A stretch of DNA of 64,000 nucleotides from positions 372,001 to 436,000 of the forward strand of contig NZ_JAAOIX010000003.1 of assembly GCF_011440395.1 (NCBI RefSeq), read 5' to 3'. A program made the translations under genes and the position numbers. Below are positions 26,669 to 34,316 of the stretch, piece after piece. The notes under the pieces were generated by a model. That model saw nothing but the letters and a program-made list of their open reading frames with translations, was not told the DNA's origin and made no database searches. Origin of the DNA: Pseudomaricurvus alcaniphilus. GTDB taxonomy: Bacteria; Pseudomonadota; Gammaproteobacteria; Pseudomonadales; Cellvibrionaceae. Each line of letters starts with the position of its first letter. The first letter of the stretch is position 1.

Positions 26669-27749
26669 ACAAATGTCGGCGGTTGCGGCCCAGGTCTGTG
26701 GCGTAAAATTCTGGAACCAGCGCTGGCTGTCGGTGTTAATTGCGGAAAAGTTTGGCGCGGCGCCGGTTTTTCACGACTCCTTTGACCTGGCTTTGGCAGC
26801 CTCTCGGGAGCGGGCCGCACCACTGATCCTGTGGGCCTCGTCCCTGTCGGAAGAGCAGCGGGCCCAGGCGCGCCAGCTGGACTGCTATTTTCTCGAGGAC
26901 GGCTTTATCCGCTCGGTGGGCCTGGGGGCGGGCTTGAATGCCGGTTTGTCCTATGTCTTCGACCGGCGCGGGATCTATTACAATGCCGCCCGGGCCAGCG
27001 ACCTCGAGCACTTGCTGCAACATATGGAGCTGACTCCCGCCCAGTTGCAGCGGGGCGAGCGCCTGCGCCAATTGCTGGTCGCCAATGAGATTTCCAAGTA
27101 CAACCTGAAGAAATCGACTACATTTACACTTGGGCCGGACAGCCGGCGTCGTATTCTTGTGGTGGGCCAGGTGCAAAACGACGCCTCCATTACCACCAAT
27201 CCGGCGCCGCAACTGGCGACGATGGCGGGCGATAATATCAATCTCAGCTTGATTCGCTGGTGTCGGCAGGAAAACCCGGAGGCTTGCATTGTCTACAAGC
27301 CGCACCCGGATGTGGCCGCCGATTTGCGCCCCGGCAAGATCGATACCGGCAGTCTTGCCGGACTGGTGGATGGGGTAGTGGTGGAGCGCGACATCCTGGC
27401 GCTGATCGACTGGTGTGACGAGCTGCACACCATCTCTTCGCTGGCTGGTTTTGAAGCGCTGATTCGGGGCAAGGCGGTGGTTACTCACGGTGGTCCGTTT
27501 TATGCGGGTTGGGGGCTGACCCGGGATTTCGACAGCTTTCCCCGTCGCAATCGGCCGCTGTCGCTGGCGGCGTTGGTGTACATTTTGCTGGTGGAGTACG
27601 GCCATTACGTCGACCCGGTTGGCGCGCGCCAATGTTCGCCGGAGGTGCTGATTGAGCACCTGGCGCAACGCAAGGGGAGCCGCTATGCCCACCTCAAGGC
27701 CAGTGTGCTGACGGGAATATCCTGGGCGGCGAGAAAAGTGGGTCTGTAA
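26658..27749 (+). CDS. Second KpsC-like module: capsule polysaccharide biosynthesis glycosyltransferase
   Basis: 363 residues. The start ATG overlaps the SDR stop; another ATG at 26673 is possible. PF05159 landmarks: FLEDGFIRSVGLGAG, GIYYNA, ISKYN, ILVVGQVQNDASI, YKPHPDV, TISSLAGFEALIRGK, FYAGWGLTRD and a VEYGHYVDP near the end. The sequence is divergent from the N-type module at 15438 and better fits the second half of KpsC (GT107-like Kdo transferase). It is one module long, so the two KpsC halves are separate genes here, about 10 kb apart and flanking the lipid-synthesis genes. Expected at the cytoplasmic face of the inner membrane, extending the poly-Kdo linker. The half-assignment is by similarity of motifs only. 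Confidence 0.85.
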   Translation: MAAEQMSAVAAQVCGVKFWNQRWLSVLIAEKFGAAPVFHDSFDLALAASRERAAPLILWASSLSEEQRAQARQLDCYFLEDGFIRSVGLGAGLNAGLSYVFDRRGIYYNAARASDLEHLLQHMELTPAQLQRGERLRQLLVANEISKYNLKKSTTFTLGPDSRRRILVVGQVQNDASITTNPAPQLATMAGDNINLSLIRWCRQENPEACIVYKPHPDVAADLRPGKIDTGSLAGLVDGVVVERDILALIDWCDELHTISSLAGFEALIRGKAVVTHGGPFYAGWGLTRDFDSFPRRNRPLSLAALVYILLVEYGHYVDPVGARQCSPEVLIEHLAQRKGSRYAHLKASVLTGISWAARKVGL

Positions 27750-27848
27750 CCGCGCTGCTCAACGGTGCTGGTATGCCTGACATGTAAATTGATAGGGCCG
27801 GGTTTGCGGCGGCGCTGGCTACAATCACAGTCGGCGTCAAAAAATACG

Positions 27849-28592
27849 ATGGTAATGCACATGGTTTTACAATTGCTTGAGTACTGGTTTTACTGCTACT
27901 CAATGCTGGTGGCGATATACGTGCTGCTGGGCCTGGCGGTGGTGCAGCTCAACCGGCGCCTGGGGCAGCAGAAAAAAATCCAGCGGCGCGAGCCTCGCGC
28001 CGGTGATGTGCGCCGGGATGTGCGCCAAAGCCTGCTTTCCCTGCTGACGTTATCCCTGTTTCTGGGGGCGGCCATCACCTTGCAGCAGGCCGGTTATGGC
28101 TGGCGCCCGCTGGCACCCGGGTGGCTCAATAACGGCTTGATGTTTCTTCTCTCCCTGGTGGTATTCGATACCTGGTTTTACTGGGGCCACCGGCTGCTGC
28201 ACTGGCGGCCTCTGTATCGGCGTATTCACGCCTGGCATCATCGCTCCGTGACTCCGACCGTGTGGAGCAATAACAGTGACACATTTCTCGATAATTGCAT
28301 TATTCAGTCGTATTTCCTGCTGGCTATCTTTATCCTGCCAATAGCGGCGCCGGTGCTGGTGGCCCACAAAATCTTCGACCAGGTGACCGGCATGGTGGGT
28401 CACTCCGGCTATGAGTATTCGCCCGGGCCGCTGTCGCGTTTTCCCTGGCCACTGCTGGGCGTGACGTTTCACGACCAGCACCATCAAAAATTTCATTGCA
28501 ATTACGCCACCCACTTCTCCTGGTGGGACCGGTTGATGGGTACCCTGGACCCCGATTACGACAGTAAATTAAAGGCTTTCAGCCAGCAGTGA
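27849..28592 (+). CDS. Fatty-acid hydroxylase/sterol desaturase superfamily membrane di-iron enzyme
   Basis: 247 residues from the ATG at 27849 (ATGs at 27855 and 27861 are equally usable; the upstream extension to 27765 looks non-coding). Three to four hydrophobic segments are visible (YWFYCYSMLVAIYVLLGLAVV, LLTLSLFLGAAITL, LMFLLSLVVFDTWFYW, YFLLAIFILPIAAPVL). The histidine clusters HRLLH, HAWHH and HDQHH, with a later HFSWWDRLMGT segment, are the di-iron ligand motifs of the FA_hydroxylase family. Such enzymes hydroxylate or desaturate lipid chains, including the C4 position of sphingoid bases. Located between the KpsC- and KpsS-like genes, it likely modifies the lipid made by the PKS/oxoamine synthase/SDR set. 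Exact regiochemistry unknown. Confidence 0.88.
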   Translation: MVMHMVLQLLEYWFYCYSMLVAIYVLLGLAVVQLNRRLGQQKKIQRREPRAGDVRRDVRQSLLSLLTLSLFLGAAITLQQAGYGWRPLAPGWLNNGLMFLLSLVVFDTWFYWGHRLLHWRPLYRRIHAWHHRSVTPTVWSNNSDTFLDNCIIQSYFLLAIFILPIAAPVLVAHKIFDQVTGMVGHSGYEYSPGPLSRFPWPLLGVTFHDQHHQKFHCNYATHFSWWDRLMGTLDPDYDSKLKAFSQQ

Positions 28593-28623
28593 ATGATCGC
28601 TCTGGACTTATGTTTTACGGTGG

Positions 28624-29907
28624 ATGATTTTGGAATTAGTTAAGGAAAAGGTGTTTTTATTGTTGCAGGGACCGCCGTGTCGCTTCGCCTATCGGCTGGC
28701 CACTTGCATTGAACAGCAGGGTCACCGCTGTTATCGGATCAACTTGTGCCTCGGTGACTGGCTCTTCTGGCTGGGCAAAAAGGCGCACAATTACCGCGGC
28801 AATATCCAGCACTGGCCACTGTTCCTGAAAGAGTTTGTCCTTCAGCACGGCATTACCGATATTATCTATTACGCCGACCGATTGCCCTACCACAAGGCGG
28901 CCCGGGACCTGGCAAACAACCTCGGCATCAATGCCGTCGCCTACGAGCACGGTTACCTGCGGCCCAACTGGATCACCGTGGAGCGCGGTGGGATGTCGCG
29001 GTTCTCCCATTTTCCCGATAGTGGTGAACACATCAAGGAAGTGGGGATGAATTATCCCAAGCCCACGTCCCTGCCGGGCTTGTCCCATGACTTCTGGAAG
29101 GAAGCGGTGCAGGAGGTGGTGTTCAACCTGGCCAACTTCTTTGATTTTATCTTCTTCCCGCACTACCTGCCGGATAAGATTTACAACCCGCTGGTGGAGT
29201 ACCTGAATTACATACCGCGCTTCCTGGGAGCGGGCAAAAAGCACAAGCGCACAGCCCAGGTGTTTGATTCGTTGCGGCGCTCGGGCCAGAAATACTTTGT
29301 CTTTCCCCTGCAAATGCAAAATGATTACCAGTTGCGGGATAACTCGCCCTTCAATCACCAGCTCGAAGCCATTGCTATGGTGGTGGAGGAGTTCAGCCAG
29401 CACGCGCCGGCGGACACGGTGCTGCTGTTCAAGATCCATCCGCTGGACAACGGCATTGAGCCCTGGGATAAGATGATCGCGCGGCTGGGGCAGGAACATG
29501 ACGTCGCCGACCGGCTGTTACTGGTGGACGGTGGCATTTTGAAGAACATGCTGGCGCACAGCAGCGGGGTTATCACGGTCAACAGCACGGTGGGGGTACA
29601 GGCGCTGGAGCAGGGTAAGCCGGTCAAGGTATTGGGTTACGCCATTTACGATATCGACGGCATGACCTGCCAGAGAAGCATGGGCGAATTTTTCGCCGCG
29701 CCGGAGGTACCGGATAAAGAACTGGTGGATTGCTTCCTGCGCTTGCTGGGCGGCACCATCCAGGTACACGGCAACTTTTACTCCCAGCAGGGCCAGTTGA
29801 CCGGTGCCAGCGAGGTTACCAACTGGCTGTTGACCGGCTCGGTCAAATACTCGGATGCGTTTTTTGATCAGCCGCCGCGGCTGTTGAAAGACAAGGCTTA
29901 CGGGTGA
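28624..29907 (+). CDS. kpsS: KpsS-like capsule Kdo transferase (copy 1)
   Basis: 427 residues. Landmarks along the protein match KpsS of ABC-type capsules: VFLLLQGPPCRFAYRL near the start, YYADRLPYHKAAR, YEHGYLRPNWITVERGG, FVFPLQMQNDYQLRDNS, KIHPLDNG, and GVITVNSTVGVQALEQGKPVKVLG. KpsS adds the first Kdo residue to the lipid primer (lyso-phosphatidylglycerol in E. coli). The gene ends in GTGA, overlapping the start of a second KpsS-like gene. It is downstream of the hydroxylase by 31 bases, so it belongs to the lipid/linker operon. Whether the acceptor here is a glycerolipid or the PKS-derived lipid cannot be told. Confidence 0.9.
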   Translation: MILELVKEKVFLLLQGPPCRFAYRLATCIEQQGHRCYRINLCLGDWLFWLGKKAHNYRGNIQHWPLFLKEFVLQHGITDIIYYADRLPYHKAARDLANNLGINAVAYEHGYLRPNWITVERGGMSRFSHFPDSGEHIKEVGMNYPKPTSLPGLSHDFWKEAVQEVVFNLANFFDFIFFPHYLPDKIYNPLVEYLNYIPRFLGAGKKHKRTAQVFDSLRRSGQKYFVFPLQMQNDYQLRDNSPFNHQLEAIAMVVEEFSQHAPADTVLLFKIHPLDNGIEPWDKMIARLGQEHDVADRLLLVDGGILKNMLAHSSGVITVNSTVGVQALEQGKPVKVLGYAIYDIDGMTCQRSMGEFFAAPEVPDKELVDCFLRLLGGTIQVHGNFYSQQGQLTGASEVTNWLLTGSVKYSDAFFDQPPRLLKDKAYG

Positions 29908-31163
29908 GCGCAGCAGCAACACAGCGATCTGTACTTTTCTTGCAGGGCCCATTGTCACCGCTCTATCGCCTGCTGGGGCTCGAGCTGCGGCGCCGTGGCT
30001 GCCCGGTCAGTCGGATCAACTTGTCCTTTGGCGATTGGCTGCACTGGCACGGGCAGGGCTGTTACTCCTACCGTGGCAGCCGAGCCAAGTGGCGCGGCTA
30101 TTTACAGCGAGTGATTCGGGAGCAGCGCATCACCACCCTGGTACTGCACGGCGACTGCCGCTGGTACCATCGGCAGGCGATCGACGTGGCCCGGGCGCTG
30201 GACCTGGAAGTGATTGTCACCGAATTAGGGGCGCTGCGGCCCGGTTGGCTCACCCTGGAGTGGGGCGGCTTGTCACTCAACTCCTTCTTTCCGGCATCGG
30301 CAGAGCAGATTTGTGTTCAGGCTCAGGGGCTTGACGCTCCCGCCGGCCAACGCTTTGACTATCCGTTCTGGAAAATGGCGCTCTACGATGTCTCCTATAA
30401 CCTGCTGAATTACTTTCTCTGCTTTCTGTACCCGTTCTTTCGCCGGCACACACCGCACAACCCGGTAATCGAATACCTCAGCTGGATTCCGCGCCTGGGT
30501 AGCGAGCAGCGCCGCAATGCAGCGGCCCAGCAGCTGAGCCGACGGCTGGCGGCGGAGCACACTGACTATTTTTTGTTTCCTCTGCAGTTAAACGGGGATT
30601 TCCAGATTCGGGTGCACTCGCCGTTTCACTCCCTGCACCAGGCCATAGACCTGGTGCTGCATTCCTTTGCCCGCTGCGCGCCAGCCGTAAGTCGCCTGGT
30701 GCTGAAGCAGCACCCACTGGATTGTGGCCTCGATGGGCTGCAGCAGTACGCCCGGGCGGTGGCGGCCAGGCTGGGCATCAGTGAACGGCTGGATTATATC
30801 GACGGCGGTGATCTGGGTGAATTGTTGCGACACACTCGCGGGGTGGTCACGGTAAACAGCACCGTCGGTATTGAGGCGCTGCAGGCCGGCAAGCCGGTCA
30901 AAGTACTGGGTGGCGCCTTCTACGATATGGCGAAAATTACAAGCCAGGACTCACTCGATAACTTCTGGAGTGCCCCCACTGCGCCGCAACCGGATTGTGT
31001 GGATGCGTTGCTGCGATTGCTGGTTCAGCAAACCCAGGTGCCGGGCGCGCTCTACGGCGCGGCGGGATTGCAGAGCGCGGTGGACAATATGGCCGCGGCA
31101 ATTCTGGCGCGGCCGTACACCCCCCTCAGCGCGCTGGGTACGCCGCCGCGGCAGGCGTATTAG
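29904..31163 (+). CDS. kpsS: KpsS-like capsule Kdo transferase (copy 2)
   Basis: 419 residues, starting at a GTG that overlaps the previous stop by four bases. Same motif order as copy 1: VLFLQGPLSPLYRLL, LHGDCRWYHRQAID, ELGALRPGWLTLEWGG, FLFPLQLNGDFQIRVHS, KQHPLDCG, GVVTVNSTVGIEALQAGKPVKVLG. The central acidic/His motif differs (TELGALRPGW instead of YEHGYLRPNW), so catalysis or acceptor may have changed. Most capsule loci have one KpsS; the tandem pair may add successive linker sugars or act on two lipids. The gene ends nine bases from a convergent minus-strand gene, with no clear terminator between. Confidence 0.88.
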   Translation: MSAAATQRSVLFLQGPLSPLYRLLGLELRRRGCPVSRINLSFGDWLHWHGQGCYSYRGSRAKWRGYLQRVIREQRITTLVLHGDCRWYHRQAIDVARALDLEVIVTELGALRPGWLTLEWGGLSLNSFFPASAEQICVQAQGLDAPAGQRFDYPFWKMALYDVSYNLLNYFLCFLYPFFRRHTPHNPVIEYLSWIPRLGSEQRRNAAAQQLSRRLAAEHTDYFLFPLQLNGDFQIRVHSPFHSLHQAIDLVLHSFARCAPAVSRLVLKQHPLDCGLDGLQQYARAVAARLGISERLDYIDGGDLGELLRHTRGVVTVNSTVGIEALQAGKPVKVLGGAFYDMAKITSQDSLDNFWSAPTAPQPDCVDALLRLLVQQTQVPGALYGAAGLQSAVDNMAAAILARPYTPLSALGTPPRQAY

Positions 31164-31172
31164 CCGGTTTGA

Positions 31173-32195
31173 TCAATCGATCAGCGCCACTGCCATGGTC
31201 GCCAGCGGTGCCACCAGGGCGCCCATCTGCGTAGCCTTGTCGCTGGAGGCGTTGCCATCCAGGGCGCGCTTCTTTACCCCCTGCAGGATGGCGGCAAAGC
31301 GGAACATGCTGAACACCATGTAGAAGTTCCAGTTGGGTATCTCATCGAGCCCCATGCGGCGGCAGTATTGGGCCACGTATTCTTCCTCACTGGGAATGCC
31401 CAGCGCCGCGCGGTCAATACCCCCGAGGCCGGCCAGCACACTGTCGTTGCTGAGGCGCAACTGCATGCACTGGTAGGCGAGGTCGGCAAAGGGATGGCCC
31501 AGGGTAGACAGTTCCCAGTCCACCAGCGCCAGCACCCGTGCCTGGGTAGGGTGAAACATCATATTGTCGAGGCGGAAGTCGCCGTGAGCCAGCACCACCC
31601 GACCGTCGTCCTGGGGCTGGTTGGCGGGGAGCCAGTCAATCAGCCGGTCCATTTCAGCGATAGTGCCGGTTTCCGCGGCCCGGTACTGGGTGGTCCAGCG
31701 GTTGATCTGGCGCTGGTAATAGTTGCCGGGCCGGCCGTAATCGCTCAGCCCTACCGCGTCCACGTCCACCGAGTGCAGGGCGGCAAGCACCCGGTTCATC
31801 TCGTCGAAGATAGCGCCGCGCTCGGCGTTGCTCATGCCAGGCAGGGCGGGATCCCACAGCACCCGGCCGTCGATAAACTCCATCAGGTAGAACATGCTGC
31901 CGATAATGCTGTCGTCGGCGCAGAGGTGATAGGCCTTGGCCACCGGCACATCGGTGTTGGCCAGTGCCGCCATGACCTTGAACTCCCGGTCCACGGCGTG
32001 GGCCGACTTCAGCAGTTCACCGGGCGGTTTGCGGCGCAACACGTAGCGGCCGCTTTGGGCGCTGATTTTAAAGGTCGGGTTGGACTGGCCGCCGGCAAAT
32101 TTCTCAGCGCTCAGCGGGCCTTTAAAGCCGGCCACATTGGCTTCCAGGTAGCGGGCCAGCTTGTTGGTATCAAAATCAAAGTTTGGCTGTGACAT
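31173..32195 (-). CDS. APH-family phosphotransferase, acyl-CoA-dehydrogenase-associated (LvaA/ACAD10-like)
   Basis: 340 residues from the ATG at 32195; AGAG lies upstream and a TTG two codons earlier is less likely. Kinase marks: GGQSNPTFKI (nucleotide loop), YVLRRKPPGE (ATP Lys region), the catalytic loop HGDFRLDNMMFHP, and DWELSTLGHPFADLAY as the metal-binding aspartate segment. This subgroup travels with acyl-CoA dehydrogenases and is fused to one in animal ACAD10/11. In Pseudomonas LvaA, the homologue phosphorylates a 4-hydroxyacyl-CoA. It is 33 bases downstream of the dehydrogenase gene in the same operon, so the same chemistry is the best guess. An aminoglycoside-resistance role is unlikely. 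Confidence 0.88.
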   Translation of the reverse strand: MSQPNFDFDTNKLARYLEANVAGFKGPLSAEKFAGGQSNPTFKISAQSGRYVLRRKPPGELLKSAHAVDREFKVMAALANTDVPVAKAYHLCADDSIIGSMFYLMEFIDGRVLWDPALPGMSNAERGAIFDEMNRVLAALHSVDVDAVGLSDYGRPGNYYQRQINRWTTQYRAAETGTIAEMDRLIDWLPANQPQDDGRVVLAHGDFRLDNMMFHPTQARVLALVDWELSTLGHPFADLAYQCMQLRLSNDSVLAGLGGIDRAALGIPSEEEYVAQYCRRMGLDEIPNWNFYMVFSMFRFAAILQGVKKRALDGNASSDKATQMGALVAPLATMAVALID

Positions 32196-32228
32196 CGGCA
32201 ATCTCTATTTTGGTCGGGTTCAAGGGGC

Positions 32229-33452
32229 TTATTGCGCGGCGTATCGATCGATGATTTGCTTGCCGAGGGCCATTTGGTGGACCTGGTCGGGGCCGTCAGC
32301 CTGGCGACACCAGCGGGCGTAGTTGAAGCCCTCAGCCATGCAGTAGTCTTCTGTCAAACCACCGGCACCGTGTATTTGCATGGCACGGTCAATGACGTTT
32401 TGTATCAACAGCGGCACGGTGGTCTTGCTGGCGGCGATCATGTCGATGGAGGCGGGAACGCCTTCGGCGTCGATCTTGTGGCAAGTTTTCAGTACCAGCA
32501 AGCGCGCCATTTCGATTTCTGAAAACATTCTGGAGATGTCTTCCCGCACCGACTGGTGTTTGCTTAACGGGCGGCCAAACGTAGAGCGGGAGGCGGCCCG
32601 TTTGCAGGCCAGCTCCAGCGCCCGCTGGCCGGTGCCGATCAATCGCATGCAGTGGTGCATGCGGCCGGGGCCAAGGCGGCCCTGGGCGATTTCAAAGCCG
32701 CGACCTTCTCCGAGTAAAACATTTTTCAGCGGTACACGCACGTTTTCAAACAGCAACTCGGCATGGCCAATGGGGGCGTCATCGTAGCCGAGAGTGGTCA
32801 ATGGGCGGATGATCTTCAGGCCGGGAGTACCCTTGGGCACCAGTACCTGGGTTTGCTGCAGGTGGCGATTGTTGTTGTCCGGATCGCTCTTGCCCATGAC
32901 GATAAAGATTTTGGTGCGCTCATACATGGCACCGGTGATAAACCATTTGCGCCCATTCAGGACCCACTCGTCGCCGTCTTTGACGATGCTCAGTTGCACG
33001 TTGGTGGCGTCACTGGAGGCCACTTGCGGCTCGGTCATGGCGTAGGAAGAGCGAATTTCACCGGCCAGCAATGGTTGCAGCCACTGGTCTTGCTGCTCCT
33101 TGTTGGCATAGTTCATAAAGACTTCCATATTGCCGGTGTCCGGGGCGTTGCAGTTAAACACTTCCGGGGACCAGATCACCCGGCCCATTACCTCGCACAG
33201 GGGCGCGTATTCAGCGAAGGTCAAGCCGCCGTGGTCGCAGTATTCGGCGTGGGAGGGCGGTACAAACAGGTTCCACAAGCCGGCGTCTTTGGCCTTCTGC
33301 TTCAATTCATCCATTAACGGCAGCGGCGCAAAACGGTTTTCGGCCTCGTGCAGTTGCCGCGCATAGGCCTCTTCGTTGGGGTAGATGTGCTGTTCGAAAA
33401 AAGCATTGAGCTTGTCCAGCAGTTGCAGGCTTTTGTCACTGTGTTGGTACAT
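32229..33452 (-). CDS. Acyl-CoA dehydrogenase-like protein of the ACAD10/11-LvaC group
   Basis: 407 residues. The start is the ATG at 33452, with GGAG about eight bases upstream; the longer TTG version is not needed. Acyl-CoA dehydrogenase features: SYAMTEPQVASSDATN and WVLNGRKWFITGA (FAD/substrate regions), GPGRMHHCMRLIG, and GAGGLTEDYCMAE. The segment that carries the catalytic Glu in ordinary enzymes reads ADGPDQVH here, with Asp 386 in that place. This substitution is typical of ACAD10/11- and LvaC-like proteins that act on phosphorylated 4-hydroxyacyl-CoA rather than performing plain alpha,beta dehydrogenation. The neighbouring APH kinase supports that. Pathway substrate not determined. 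Confidence 0.9.
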   Translation of the reverse strand: MYQHSDKSLQLLDKLNAFFEQHIYPNEEAYARQLHEAENRFAPLPLMDELKQKAKDAGLWNLFVPPSHAEYCDHGGLTFAEYAPLCEVMGRVIWSPEVFNCNAPDTGNMEVFMNYANKEQQDQWLQPLLAGEIRSSYAMTEPQVASSDATNVQLSIVKDGDEWVLNGRKWFITGAMYERTKIFIVMGKSDPDNNNRHLQQTQVLVPKGTPGLKIIRPLTTLGYDDAPIGHAELLFENVRVPLKNVLLGEGRGFEIAQGRLGPGRMHHCMRLIGTGQRALELACKRAASRSTFGRPLSKHQSVREDISRMFSEIEMARLLVLKTCHKIDAEGVPASIDMIAASKTTVPLLIQNVIDRAMQIHGAGGLTEDYCMAEGFNYARWCRQADGPDQVHQMALGKQIIDRYAAQ

Positions 33453-33486
33453 GAGGTTCTCCACGAGCAAGTGAGTGTGATGGTAA

Positions 33487-34158
33487 TCAGGTAAAGGTAA
33501 TAGCGGCGTGTTTGTCCGCCTGTTGCAGGTGTGACACGTCGTTAAAACTGTCCAGGGCGAAGCTCTTGCGGTTGTGCAATATGCGGCTGGTGCTGGTGTT
33601 GCGGATCTGCATATTGATCTCGCGAATACGCTGGTGGTCGAGTCCTAACACCGCGGCCAGCACCACCGAAATCGGGCCGCCGGAGGTCACCACCAGGGTG
33701 CGTTTGGCGGGGGACTGGCAGATTCGCTGGAAAACGCTTTCGACGCGCTGTTGGAAACTGTGCCAGCTGTCGCTGCCATCGGTGCTGATTTCACCGCTCA
33801 TCCAGTGTGCCAGCGCCTGTTTCAGGTTGTCGTTGTAATCCTTGCGCGGGTTGCCGCTCTCCACGTAGAGCTCGGGGTGCTGTTGGCGCAGGGGGGTCAG
33901 CAAACCCTGGAAGCTGTATTCGTTGAGTCCCGGGTCGACGCTGTAATCATGGTTGCCGCCATAGCCCTGGCTAAACGCTTCCGCGGTCTGGCGGTGGCGG
34001 ACCATGCTGCCCATGATCACCGCATCGAAGCTCTTGCCCAGGCTGCGCAGGTGTTCGCCCAGCCAGCGAGCCTGTTGCAAGCCCAGCTCGCTTAACTGGT
34101 CGTAATTGTCGGCGCCAAACGAGGCCTGGCCGTGTCGGAGTAAGGTGATTTCTGCCAT
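33487..34158 (-). CDS. Histidine phosphatase family protein (phosphoglycerate-mutase-like)
   Basis: 223 residues from the ATG at 34158, which has AAAGG about eight bases upstream; the ORF extends to 34188 without a ribosome site. The phosphohistidine motif LLRHGQASFG is at the N-terminus, with the usual R-H-R-Q-T (VRHRQTAEAF), a central acidic NEYSF and a late VVTSGGPISVVLAA. Sugars, phosphoglycerate or phosphoproteins are possible substrates; the subgroup is not distinctive. First gene of an operon with the dehydrogenase and APH kinase (34 bases apart), so it may hydrolyse a phosphorylated intermediate of that pathway; this is speculative. Confidence 0.85.
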   Translation of the reverse strand: MAEITLLRHGQASFGADNYDQLSELGLQQARWLGEHLRSLGKSFDAVIMGSMVRHRQTAEAFSQGYGGNHDYSVDPGLNEYSFQGLLTPLRQQHPELYVESGNPRKDYNDNLKQALAHWMSGEISTDGSDSWHSFQQRVESVFQRICQSPAKRTLVVTSGGPISVVLAAVLGLDHQRIREINMQIRNTSTSRILHNRKSFALDSFNDVSHLQQADKHAAITFT

Positions 34159-34316
34159 GTGCTGCCTTTGGTCGAGATGCCGGGTCATTATAGGTATGCA
34201 GCAGTGATCAGGAAAATTTATTTTTATTATGTAACTTTATTGATCTCGTGAATGCTGTGAGGCGCTGTGTGGCGTGCACTGCCACCGGGGCAGCCGCTCC
34301 CGTGGGGAACTATGGA

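Noticed and set aside
31173-32195. Aminoglycoside resistance gene
   Set aside because: The APH motifs belong to the acyl-CoA-dehydrogenase-associated subgroup and the operon context is acyl-CoA metabolism.
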